DNA from: JAWLHK01 sp041690355 [NCBI: bacterium]
GTDB lineage: Bacteria; J088; JAWLBW01
Reading direction: 5' to 3'
NCBI GenBank assembly: GCA_041690355.1
Contig: JAWLHK010000002.1
Coordinates: forward strand, 248,001-312,000
DNA: 64,000 bases
The notes below the pieces were generated by a model. It ran no database searches, was not told where the DNA came from, and saw only the letters and a list, made by a program, of their open reading frames with translations. This document shows positions 28,482-37,943 of this stretch, in pieces (the first letter of the stretch is position 1; each line of letters opens with the position of its first letter). The position numbers and the translations under genes were made by a program.

Positions 28482-29732
28482 ATGTCGCTGGAGCATCTGA
28501 AGCAGGCCGATCCCGAAATCTTCGCCGCCATCGAGCGCGAAGCCGCCCGTCAGGAATCGCATCTGGAACTCATCGCGAGCGAGAATTTCGTCTCGAAGGC
28601 CGTCATGGAAGCGGCCGGCTCGGTGCTCACGAACAAGTACGCCGAAGGGTATCCCGGCAAGCGCTACTACGGCGGCTGCGAATTCGTCGACCAGGCCGAA
28701 GTGCTCGCGCAGGAGCGCGCGAAACAGCTGTTCGGCGCCGACTTCGCGAACGTGCAGCCGCATTCGGGCAGTCAGGCGAACATGGCCGTGTATCTGGCTG
28801 AACTGCAGCCGGGCGACACGGTGCTCGGCATGAGCCTGGCCCACGGCGGCCACCTCACCCACGGCAGCCCGGTCAATTTCTCGGGGCTGCTCTACAAAAT
28901 CGTCAGCTACGGCGTGCGCCAGGATACCGGCCGCATCGACTACGATCAGGTGCGCGACCTGGCCCGCGAACACAAGCCGAAGATGATCGTCGTGGGCGCG
29001 AGCGCCTATCCGCGCATCATCGACTTCGAAATCTTCCGCCAGGTGGCCGACGAGGTCGGCGCGTTTCTCATGGTCGACATCGCCCACATCGCGGGGCTGG
29101 TCGTCGCCGGCGAACACCCGAGCCCGGTTCCGCTCGCCGAGTACGTGACCACGACGACGCACAAGACCCTGCGCGGACCCCGCGGCGGCATGATCCTCGG
29201 CCGTGCCGACCGTGAGAAGAAGCTGAATTCGCGCATCTTCCCGGGCATCCAGGGCGGTCCGCTCATGCACGTGATCGCCGCCAAGGCCGTGGCTTTTCAT
29301 GAGGCCCTGCAGCCGTCCTTCAAGGAATATCAGAAGCAGATCCGGAGGAATGCCGCGACGCTGGCGGGAGCGCTGGTCGAGCGCGGGTACAACCTCGTCA
29401 GCGGCGGCACCGACAACCACCTCATGCTCGTGGACCTGACGAACAAGGACATCACGGGCAAGGAAGCCGAAGAGGCACTCGGCGCCGCGGGGATCACCGT
29501 GAACAAGAACGCCGTCCCCTTCGATACGCGGTCGCCGTTCGTGACGAGCGGCATCCGCATCGGCACCCCGGCCATCACGACCCGCGGCATGCGCGAAGAC
29601 GAGATGAAAGTCATCGGCGGCTTCATCGACGACGCCCTGCAGAACCGGGCGAATGCCGATCGACTCGCGGCCATCAAGGGCGAAGTGAACGAGCTGGCCG
29701 ACCGGTTCCCCCTGTACCGCACGAAGGTCTGA
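28482..29732 (+). CDS. glyA: Serine hydroxymethyltransferase
   Basis: This 416-aa PLP enzyme converts serine and tetrahydrofolate to glycine and methylene-tetrahydrofolate. It contains the N-terminal [15 protein letters not shown] and the PLP-lysine block [13 protein letters not shown] near residue 226. The start [12 protein letters not shown] fits the family; the AAGGAG of the rpiB end serves as ribosome binding site. It is full length. Confidence 0.98.
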   Translation: MSLEHLKQADPEIFAAIEREAARQESHLELIASENFVSKAVMEAAGSVLTNKYAEGYPGKRYYGGCEFVDQAEVLAQERAKQLFGADFANVQPHSGSQANMAVYLAELQPGDTVLGMSLAHGGHLTHGSPVNFSGLLYKIVSYGVRQDTGRIDYDQVRDLAREHKPKMIVVGASAYPRIIDFEIFRQVADEVGAFLMVDIAHIAGLVVAGEHPSPVPLAEYVTTTTHKTLRGPRGGMILGRADREKKLNSRIFPGIQGGPLMHVIAAKAVAFHEALQPSFKEYQKQIRRNAATLAGALVERGYNLVSGGTDNHLMLVDLTNKDITGKEAEEALGAAGITVNKNAVPFDTRSPFVTSGIRIGTPAITTRGMREDEMKVIGGFIDDALQNRANADRLAAIKGEVNELADRFPLYRTKV

Positions 29733-29742
29733 GAAGTTCCGG

Positions 29743-30204
29743 ATGCGTTGTCCCCACTGCCGCCATGAGGATCAGAAGGTCATCGATTCGCGCGACGCGA
29801 AAGAGGGGCTGGAGATACGCCGGCGCCGCGAATGCCTGAAGTGCAAGCGGCGGTTCACGACCTACGAACGGGCTGAAGAGATGATGCCCATGGTCGTCAA
29901 GAAGGACAACCGCCGGGAGCTGTTCGATCGGGAGAAGATCCTGCGCGGCCTGCAGACGGCCTGCAAGAAGCGGCCGGTGTCGGCAAACCGGCTCGAGAAG
30001 ATTGCCGACAAGATTGAGGCCGCGGTGCAGGAGCGGGGCGAGCGCGAAGTGCCGTCGGCGCTCATCGGCGAGATGATCATGCGCGAACTTCATCCGCTCG
30101 ACGAAGTGGCCTATGTGCGCTTTGCTTCGGTCTACCGCCAGTTCCGCGACATCGACGAGTTCATGAAGGAAGTCGCGGCCCTCACCCGCAAGCAACGCCT
30201 CTGA
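29743..30204 (+). CDS. nrdR: Transcriptional repressor NrdR
   Basis: This 153-aa protein has the zinc ribbon MRCPHC...CLKCKRRF and an ATP-cone domain ([20 protein letters not shown]), the layout of NrdR, which represses ribonucleotide reductase genes. It closes the operon. Its TGA stop is the first three bases of a TGACAAT heptamer, the beginning of the repeat array that follows. Confidence 0.97.
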   Translation: MRCPHCRHEDQKVIDSRDAKEGLEIRRRRECLKCKRRFTTYERAEEMMPMVVKKDNRRELFDREKILRGLQTACKKRPVSANRLEKIADKIEAAVQERGEREVPSALIGEMIMRELHPLDEVAYVRFASVYRQFRDIDEFMKEVAALTRKQRL

Positions 30205-30286
30205 CAATTTACAATTTACAATTGACAATTGACAATTGCTGGCAAGAGCTCAGAAATCGTAAATCGTCAATCGTAAATCGTCAATT
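30202..30286. repeat. Heptad-repeat element between convergent nrdR and nfu genes
   Basis: The left arm (30202-30238) is five tandem 7-mers of the form TKACAAT. The right arm (30254-30286) is four to five 7-mers of the form TCGTMAA, which are the same family on the other strand with one changed position. A 15-base spacer lies between, so the element can form a long imperfect hairpin. The stop codons of both flanking genes (TGA at 30202-30204, and the complement at 30281-30283) lie inside the outer heptamers. Confidence 0.85.
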
Positions 30287-30835
30287 CGCCTGGACGACTT
30301 CGCGGACTTCGGGGACCTGTTCGCGGAGCAGATTCTGAATGCCCATCTTGAGCGTCATGATCGAGCTCGGGCAGCCGCTGCAGGAGCCCTGCAGGTGCAG
30401 ACGGACGACGCCGTCTTCGTAGCTGTCGAAAATGACGTCGCCGCCGTCCTGGGCTACCGCCGGGCGGATGTATTCGTCGAGCACATCCTGAATGCGCCGC
30501 GAGACGTCGTCGGTGGCCCCCGCGTGCTGCTGCACGCCCGCGTCGCCGAGAACCGGCTCGCCGGCCACCAGATGGCGTAGAAGTGCCTCGCTGACCTGCG
30601 GCGCGAGCACCGCCCAGTCGGCAGCATCGCTGCGCGTAGCGGTCACGAAGTCGGTGCCGATGTAAACGCCCTCGACGCCATCGAGGCCGAACAGGCGTCG
30701 AGCCAGCGGACTGGCGCTTCCCGCTTCGGCCGTCGGAAAGTCGCGTCCGCCCGCCGGCAGGAGCTCGCGATTGGTGACGAACTTCAGGGTGCGCGGGTTG
30801 GGGGTCGGTTCAATGCGGACGGTCGTGTCGGACAT
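30281..30835 (-). CDS. Nfu-type Fe-S cluster scaffold protein (Nfu_N plus NifU C-terminal domain)
   Basis: This 184-aa protein has an N-terminal Nfu_N domain (about 5-95, starting VRIEPTPNPRTLKFVTN) and a C-terminal NifU-like domain (about 110-180) with the cluster-binding CSGCPSS motif. Such proteins carry and transfer Fe-S clusters to target enzymes; the many Fe-S centres of ActB would be possible clients. GGAG lies 11 bases upstream of the ATG. The stop codon is supplied by the heptad repeat. Confidence 0.92.
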   Translation of the reverse strand: MSDTTVRIEPTPNPRTLKFVTNRELLPAGGRDFPTAEAGSASPLARRLFGLDGVEGVYIGTDFVTATRSDAADWAVLAPQVSEALLRHLVAGEPVLGDAGVQQHAGATDDVSRRIQDVLDEYIRPAVAQDGGDVIFDSYEDGVVRLHLQGSCSGCPSSIMTLKMGIQNLLREQVPEVREVVQAN

Positions 30836-30895
30836 GCGGAAACTCCATGATGTTATGTATATCGTACCAAAACAGTCCCATTTCTACCATGGGAG

Positions 30896-30924
30896 TGGAC
30901 ATTGCCTTTCCTTTCCGCTAGAAT
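30896..30924 (+). promoter_or_regulatory. Sigma70-like promoter of rho
   Basis: TGGACA (30896-30901), a 17-bp spacer and TAGAAT (30919-30924). Both boxes differ from consensus at one position. Confidence 0.7.
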
Positions 30925-30930
30925 GGACAG

Positions 30931-31445
30931 AACTGGACTCCTGTCCGACGCGTGTGTCCGGCAAGACGGCTTCCCGAGGCGAGTTCGCCCGAGCCCGCCG
31001 GAACCGCATGTACCGCGACAAGCAGGAAGCATCGCAAGGCGACCGTGAGACCGTCCGGCGCCGCTACCGAAGAACTGAGAATTCCCTCAATCGACCGACG
31101 CGTGTTCGAGGTTCTACGTGGACCTCCATGGCGCACCCTGCGTGCGCACACGCCGATTCTGAGGGGCAGGGTCCGAAGGACCCGCCGGTGAAGGCCAAGG
31201 GGCCCGCCGCCAGCAGACGAAGCGCAGCCCGCCGCCGGGCCGCTGGATGAAGCGCAGGATGAAACCGCGCAGAAAGTAAGCATTGGAGAACCGCAGACCC
31301 CCCGTGCCGCTCATGCGCCGGAGGCTCTCAACGTGTCCACTCACCCGACAGGCCATTCTTGAATCAGCGTCCTATCCGCAAACCGCAGCGCGCACCGCGT
31401 ACGCGCGGCGCCGCCAACTCCGAATCCGTCCAGGAAAACCCCACG
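30931..31445 (+). promoter_or_regulatory. Long rho leader, about 515 bases
   Basis: No convincing gene is seen between the predicted transcription start and the rho ATG. The leader is C-rich in places and contains several short ORFs of low coding quality. Long leaders with Rho-dependent attenuation are known for rho in Escherichia coli; the same type of autoregulation here is inferred. Confidence 0.5.
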
Positions 31446-33194
31446 ATGTCTGCCGCACCCGATGCGGCCTCCCAGCCGGTCGCGCCCGCGCCGGTCAGGG
31501 ATGAAGGCGCTTCTGCCGAGGCTCCCGCCGCCCGGCCGCGCCGTGCGCGGCAGCCCGCCCGCAAGGCCGCCGCCGAGAAGCCGTCCGAGTCGGCCCCGCG
31601 CGAAGCGACTGCTGCCGAGCCCGAAGCCGCCGCGCCTGCCGGCCGCCGGCCGTCTTCGGCCGGTAAGACCGCCCCGCTGCCGTTTGCCGACGGCGCCGGT
31701 CAGGCCCGAGCCGAGGCTCCAGCAGAAGCCGTCCCGGAACGCCGAAGCGAACCCGCAGAACGCCGCGCTGACTCTGGTGAACGCGCCGAACGGGGCGAGC
31801 GCGGTGACCGTGGTGACCGTGGGGATCGTGGGGATCGTCCGCAGGGACAGGGGGATCGCCCCCAAGGGCAGGATGATCGCCGCCGTCAGGGCCGCGGCCG
31901 GCGCGACCGTGATCGCCGCAAAGGTCGTAACCGCCAGGGGCGCGACCGCCAGGATCGCGACCGGCAGGATCGCGACCGGCAGGATCGCGGTGACCGGGGC
32001 AACCGCCAGCATGGCAACCGCGGCGGCAATGTGCAGCAGGCCGAGCCCCGCGAGCCACGCATGGAAGAACAGCGCGTGCCCCAGAACGCCGTCGCCATCG
32101 AGGGGATTCTCGAGCACCGGCGCGACGGCTCGGGAGTCCTGCGGCGCGCGGTCGATGCCGAGGGCAACTCGGCCGGCGACGTCTTCATCGGCCAGAACCT
32201 GCGTCCCGCCGATTACCGCATGGGGGTCGTCATGACGGTCGACGCCGTGGTCAGCGGCCGCGCCTTCCCCTTCACGGCCAAGCGCATTGCGGCCGTCGAC
32301 GGCGCCCCCCCGCAGGAAGCGCGCAACGTGCCCCCCTTCGAGCGCGGAACGGTCATCGATCCGATCGAGCATCTTCGCCTCGAGACGGGCAAGGAGCCCA
32401 CCGGCACCCGCCTCGTCGACCTGTTCTGCCCTATCGGCAAGGGCACGCGCGGCCTCATCGTCGCGCCGCCGCGCTCGGGCAAGACGATTCTGCTCAAGCA
32501 GATCGCCCACGCCATCGTCACGAACCATCCCGAAGTCAAGCTCATGATCCTGCTCGTAGACGAGCGGCCCGAAGAAGTCACCGACTTCAGCCGTACGGTG
32601 CCGCAGGCCGAGGTCTGGGCGTCGTCGAACGATCAGAGTATCCAGAGCCACATCGACAGCGCCCGGCTCTGCATCGCCCGCGCGAAGCGGCTGGTTGAAA
32701 AAGGGCAGCACGTCATGATCCTGCTCGACTCCATCACGCGACTCGCCCGTGCGTTCAACGCCGCTGGCGACGGCGCGAAGGGGCGCACAATGTCGGGCGG
32801 CATGGCCGCCGGCGCGATGCAGGAGCCTCGCGCCATGTTCGGCGCCAGCCGTTGCCTCGAAGAAGGTGGCAGCCTGACGATCATCGCCACGGCGCTCGTC
32901 GAAACCGGTTCGGCCATGGACGACCTGATTTTCCAGGAGTTCAAGGGGACGGGCAACATGGAGCTGGTTCTCGACCGCAAACTGGCCGAGAAGCGCCTCT
33001 TTCCCGCCATCGACATCAGCGCCTCGGGCACCCGCAAGGACGAGAAGCTGCTCGATCCGGCCACGCACAAGCGGGTCGGCATCATTCGCCGCTATCTCTC
33101 GGGCATGGACATGGCGACAGGCATGACCCGTCTTCTCGAGGTCGTCGAGAAGACCGAGTCGAACGCCGATCTGCTCAAGAAGTTCGAGCCCTGA
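31446..33194 (+). CDS. rho: Transcription termination factor Rho with long disordered N-terminal region
   Basis: This 582-aa protein has a complete Rho core: the RNA-binding fold, the Walker A block APPRSGKTILLK, LLVDERPEEVTDF, the Q-loop/secondary RNA-site region and the C-terminal HKRVGIIRRYLSGMD. The first about 190 residues are Ala/Pro/Glu-rich, then Arg/Asp/Gly-rich with tandem RQD and RGD triplets, and lack a recognisable Rho_N helical domain. I chose the ATG at 31446 (AGGA about 10 bases upstream). A TTG at 31359 would add 29 residues. Rho unwinds RNA from polymerase to end transcription. Confidence 0.96.
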   Translation: MSAAPDAASQPVAPAPVRDEGASAEAPAARPRRARQPARKAAAEKPSESAPREATAAEPEAAAPAGRRPSSAGKTAPLPFADGAGQARAEAPAEAVPERRSEPAERRADSGERAERGERGDRGDRGDRGDRPQGQGDRPQGQDDRRRQGRGRRDRDRRKGRNRQGRDRQDRDRQDRDRQDRGDRGNRQHGNRGGNVQQAEPREPRMEEQRVPQNAVAIEGILEHRRDGSGVLRRAVDAEGNSAGDVFIGQNLRPADYRMGVVMTVDAVVSGRAFPFTAKRIAAVDGAPPQEARNVPPFERGTVIDPIEHLRLETGKEPTGTRLVDLFCPIGKGTRGLIVAPPRSGKTILLKQIAHAIVTNHPEVKLMILLVDERPEEVTDFSRTVPQAEVWASSNDQSIQSHIDSARLCIARAKRLVEKGQHVMILLDSITRLARAFNAAGDGAKGRTMSGGMAAGAMQEPRAMFGASRCLEEGGSLTIIATALVETGSAMDDLIFQEFKGTGNMELVLDRKLAEKRLFPAIDISASGTRKDEKLLDPATHKRVGIIRRYLSGMDMATGMTRLLEVVEKTESNADLLKKFEP

Positions 33195-33218
33195 TCGCCA
33201 TCCGGCCGGCTTGCACGA

Positions 33219-33254
33219 AGAAAGGCAGATGACGCATGCGTCATCTGCCTTTCT
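33219..33254. terminator. Bidirectional terminator between rho and a convergent lipoprotein gene
   Basis: A perfect 36-bp palindrome (stem of up to 16 bp once a minimal loop is allowed) with T-rich ends on both strands, lying between two convergent genes. Confidence 0.85.
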
Positions 33255-33309
33255 GTTTGTGCGGCCGCGTACGCGTGATGTCCGCGCCGGCCGGGGGTGA
33301 GCGGTTCGG

Positions 33310-34119
33310 TCAGGGCAGGTTGATGTTACCGACCAGTACTGCGTTGGAACTCGGTACGTTCACCGTCGCGCCGCCGGTGGGAAACTTGTTTCGCAGGAGC
33401 GTCACGCCGTTTCCCGAAATCTCGGCGCCGCCGAAGCTGTTGAAAGCGCCCGAAAACCCGTTGGCGTTCGCGTGCAGGGTGCCGGTGACTGAGACGCCGC
33501 GCATGCGCACGTTGCCGCCGCGCACCGTCACGTCTCCTTCGATTACGCTCAGCGGCCCCGCCGTGGGGCTCCAGGCGCCGAAGATCAGGACGCCGTCGGC
33601 CTTCACTTCGAACCCGCCCGGGTATTCGCCCTCCGCGAGCAGGATGATCGTGCCGTCCTTCTCGGCGGCCGCGGCGATGTCGCCGCCGGGGGCGACGCGG
33701 ACGCGGGTTCCGCCGATGGGATAGCGGACAGGGTCGAAAATGGTGCGCACGCCCGCAGCGTCGAGCGCTACGACGACGTCGTACATTTCGCGCGCCTGCT
33801 GGATGCGCACCGGCAGCTTTCCTGTGCCGAAGTCAAAGGTGACGTCTCCCGTGGGCAGCCCCGAAAGCACGGCGATGCCCGCCGTGTCCGTGATGGAGAG
33901 CAGGTTCGTCCCCTCGACGCCGATTTCAACACCGTCGCGCACCAGGCCGGGCGAAACGGTCGTCCGGGAGCCCTGGTTGATGCGCGGGTTCACGAGGATA
34001 ACGGCGCTGGTCGAGGTTCCGAAATCCCCCGGCGTGCCGGTCGTGACGACGGTCGTTTCCGGGTCGCCGCCGCAGGCCGCGGCCGAGGCGAAAAGGAGCG
34101 AGAGTAGAAGGTATCTCAC
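33310..34119 (-). CDS. Lipoprotein with parallel beta-helix-like region
   Basis: This 269-aa protein starts at a GTG with GAGGAG about 9 bases upstream. It has a lipoprotein signal ending ASAAAC (Cys16). The first half includes a carboxypeptidase-regulatory-like stretch (VEGTNLLSITDTAG, then GLPTGDVTFDF). The second half (about 165-265) has short repeats of the GVLIFG, VTVRGGNVRMRGV and VTLLRNKF kind, typical of right-handed beta-helices. No polysaccharide-lyase active site is visible. It is followed on the same strand by nothing but the rho terminator. Confidence 0.75.
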   Translation of the reverse strand: MRYLLLSLLFASAAACGGDPETTVVTTGTPGDFGTSTSAVILVNPRINQGSRTTVSPGLVRDGVEIGVEGTNLLSITDTAGIAVLSGLPTGDVTFDFGTGKLPVRIQQAREMYDVVVALDAAGVRTIFDPVRYPIGGTRVRVAPGGDIAAAAEKDGTIILLAEGEYPGGFEVKADGVLIFGAWSPTAGPLSVIEGDVTVRGGNVRMRGVSVTGTLHANANGFSGAFNSFGGAEISGNGVTLLRNKFPTGGATVNVPSSNAVLVGNINLP

Positions 34120-34159
34120 GGGACGACTCCTCGCAGCGTCGGGGAGAGTTCGGCGCGCC

Positions 34160-35188
34160 TCAGCGGGAAGACGCTCTCCGGCCGCTGCGCTGATAGAGGT
34201 TTACGGCACGGTTGTGCTCCACCAGCGTCGACGAGAAGTAATGGCTTCCGTCATTCTTGCTGACGAAGTACAGATAGGGTACCGGAGCCGGGTCGACGGC
34301 CGCCAGCAGCGCGTCGATGCCAGGGTTCGCAATAGGCCCGGGGGGCAGACCGGGAATCCGGTACGTATTGTAGGCCGTGTGTTCGAGCAGGTCCTTCTTC
34401 CGGATGTTCCCATCGAATTCGCTCATGCCGTAGATGACCGTGGGGTCGCTCTGCAGGCGCATACGCTTGGTCAGCCGGTTGTTGAACACGGCGCTGATCA
34501 GACGTCGCTCCGATGCCTGGCCGGTCTCCTTCTCGATGATCGAGGCCAGGGTCACCGCCTGCGGGATGGTCAGCCCGAGGGCGGCTGCCCGGCGGTCGTA
34601 GTCTTCGGGGAGGCTTTTCCAGAACCGGTCGACCATGGCCCGGACAATGCGCTCGGCGCCGATCCCGCGCGCAAAGAAATAGGTGTCGGGGTAGAGGTAC
34701 CCCTCGGCGGTCGCGCCGCGGATACCCAGGGACTGCACGAAGGTCGTGTCGGTGACCATGCGCACGAAATCGGTGCGCGAGCCCAGGCCGGCCTTCTCGA
34801 CCGCCTCGGCGACCTGAAACATATTCCAGCCTTCGGGAATCGTGACGGCATGCTGGGCCACCTGCGCCCGGCGGATGCGACGGAGCAGGTCGAGTGCCGA
34901 GTCGCCCGGCTCGACGACATATTCGCCGGCCTTGATGTCGCGGATGCTCGGATCGATGCGCCCCCAGACGCGGATGAAGAACGGGCGCGGATTCAGCCCT
35001 TCTTCAGTCAGGCGATTCAGCACGCTGCCGAAACTTTCGCCCCGTTCGACCATGAAGTACCGCTGGTCGGCCTGCAGCGGCTCGTTCAGATCGCGCCAGT
35101 TCTGCCAGGCCCAGGCGCCCACGAGCGCCGTGCCAATCAGGAGAAATGCCAGGAATAACCCGGCCATGGAGTGCAGGATTTTCTTCAT
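34160..35188 (-). CDS. mltG: Endolytic murein transglycosylase MltG
   Basis: This 342-aa protein has one N-terminal transmembrane anchor (about 8-28), a LysM-like subdomain, and the YceG catalytic domain with the active-site Glu in LASIIEKETG. It also has MRLQSDPTVIYG and YNTYRIPGLPPGPIANPG. MltG cuts nascent glycan strands and sets their length. The ATG overlaps the ruvX stop by 3 bases (ATGA), so the long upstream extension of the ORF is not used. Confidence 0.95.
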   Translation of the reverse strand: MKKILHSMAGLFLAFLLIGTALVGAWAWQNWRDLNEPLQADQRYFMVERGESFGSVLNRLTEEGLNPRPFFIRVWGRIDPSIRDIKAGEYVVEPGDSALDLLRRIRRAQVAQHAVTIPEGWNMFQVAEAVEKAGLGSRTDFVRMVTDTTFVQSLGIRGATAEGYLYPDTYFFARGIGAERIVRAMVDRFWKSLPEDYDRRAAALGLTIPQAVTLASIIEKETGQASERRLISAVFNNRLTKRMRLQSDPTVIYGMSEFDGNIRKKDLLEHTAYNTYRIPGLPPGPIANPGIDALLAAVDPAPVPYLYFVSKNDGSHYFSSTLVEHNRAVNLYQRSGRRASSR

Positions 35189-35598
35189 CGGGAGTCTGCG
35201 TCGAGGTAATTCTGGAGAATGATGGCGGCCGCGATGCGATCGACGGAACCCTTTTGGCGCCGGACCTTCCGGGGGGCGTCGCGCAGCACCCGGGTGGCCT
35301 CGATAGACGAAAAGCGCTCGTCGACGGTTTCGACGGGCAGGCCGAGGGTCGCTCCGATCCGGCCGGCGAGGTCGAGGACGCGCGTGGCCCGCGGTCCTTC
35401 GCTGCCGTCCTGATTCAGGGGCAGGCCGACGACCACGCGGCTGATTTCGTGCTCGCGAACCAGGGCGCCGATGCGCGCCAGAAGGTCGCGATCGCCGGTG
35501 ATTTCGAGCGTGCCCACGGGTTGGGCGGTAAGCCCCAGACTGTCGCTGACGGCAACGCCTACCCGGCGTTCGCCGAGGTCCAGTCCGAGAATCCGCAT
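35185..35598 (-). CDS. ruvX: RuvX/YqgF Holliday junction resolvase
   Basis: This 137-aa RNase H-fold protein begins MRILGLDLGERRVGVAVSD, with the first catalytic Asp. It continues with VVGLPLNQDG, VDERFSSIEA and GSVDRIAAAIILQNYL, all YqgF signatures. The family acts on 16S rRNA 5' end maturation or Holliday junctions. The ATG at 35598 has no ribosome binding site; a TATAAT lies 7 bases upstream, so the transcript is probably leaderless. mltG follows by overlap. Confidence 0.93.
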   Translation of the reverse strand: MRILGLDLGERRVGVAVSDSLGLTAQPVGTLEITGDRDLLARIGALVREHEISRVVVGLPLNQDGSEGPRATRVLDLAGRIGATLGLPVETVDERFSSIEATRVLRDAPRKVRRQKGSVDRIAAAIILQNYLDADSR

Positions 35599-35605
35599 GG
35601 CGGTT

Positions 35606-35611
35606 ATTATA
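35606..35611 (-). promoter_or_regulatory. -10 box (TATAAT) of leaderless ruvX-mltG transcript
   Basis: A consensus TATAAT on the minus strand, 7 bases before the ATG of ruvX. No clear -35 hexamer is present at 16-18 bases. Confidence 0.55.
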
Positions 35612-35645
35612 TCCGCGCCGACCAACGGGCGCGACCCCCCACATC

Positions 35646-35861
35646 AAGTTACGAGTTACGAGTGACGAGTGAACGAGTGACGAACACCTTACCGTTCGCC
35701 TCGAGCTTACGGACGAAGGCAGAGCCGGAGTCGACAGCGAGAGGTTGCGCAAACTGACGATTGACGATTTGGCGGAACGCGCCCGCTGGCCCCCGTCCCT
35801 TGCTTCCTTGGCGCTCGGCGCTTGTCTTGTCCCCCGGCGGCGTTTGACGCTTGGCCGGCGT
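35646..35861. repeat. Composite heptad-repeat element with 75-bp core (copy 1)
   Basis: Read on the minus strand the order is: a family of the form AGCGCCG/AAGCGCC (35799-35829, with a weaker stretch 35840-35860); a 2-3 unit family ATCGTCA (35753-35770); a non-repetitive core (the 75 bp at 35693-35767 includes the ATCGTCA units); then a family CGTMACT (35646-35685). The same order occurs at 45575-45753 on the plus strand. The 370-bp gap between ruvX and typA otherwise holds only their promoters. Confidence 0.85.
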
Positions 35862-35892
35862 TCAGTGAGCAGCGGGTTTCTCGTCTCGTGCG

Positions 35893-35921
35893 TTGAAAGG
35901 GGGGGCATGGTAGAATATTAG
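35893..35921 (+). promoter_or_regulatory. Putative promoter of typA
   Basis: TTGAAA (35893-35898), a 17-bp spacer and TATTAG (35916-35921); a TAGAAT at 35911 is an alternative -10 but is too close to that -35. Confidence 0.45.
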
Positions 35922-35968
35922 ACTTTACATTCGTCTCCGGAGGAGAACCGGAGGACAGGAAAGATTTT

Positions 35969-37798
<1,830 letters not shown>

Positions 37799-37911
37799 AT
37801 TTACGATTGACGATTGACGATTGACAATTTTCGGAACGAACCCTGGCATGCTGCCCGTTCTTGCGGGAGCCGGTCAAATCGTCAATTGTAAATTGTAAAT
37901 CGTCAATTTCC
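37799..37911. repeat. Heptad-repeat element with inverted arms
   Basis: The left arm (37799-37831) has four 7-mers of the TTKACGA form. The right arm (37874-37911) has five of the opposite-strand form TCGTCAA/TTGTAAA. They flank a 42-base spacer with its own partial hairpin. The left arm begins at the typA stop codon. The right arm ends 33 bases before the next ATG. Confidence 0.85.
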
Positions 37912-37943
37912 TCTGCCCGATAACTGCGGGCCAGGAGCACGAC

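Noticed and set aside
30202-30286. Heptad arrays considered as CRISPR
   Set aside because: The units are 7 bp, directly tandem, degenerate and without unique spacers; no cas genes are present.
30771-31250. ORFs in the rho leader
   Set aside because: Three overlapping frames are all open with Arg/Pro-rich composition, none with a good ribosome binding site or a known motif. I treat the region as leader.
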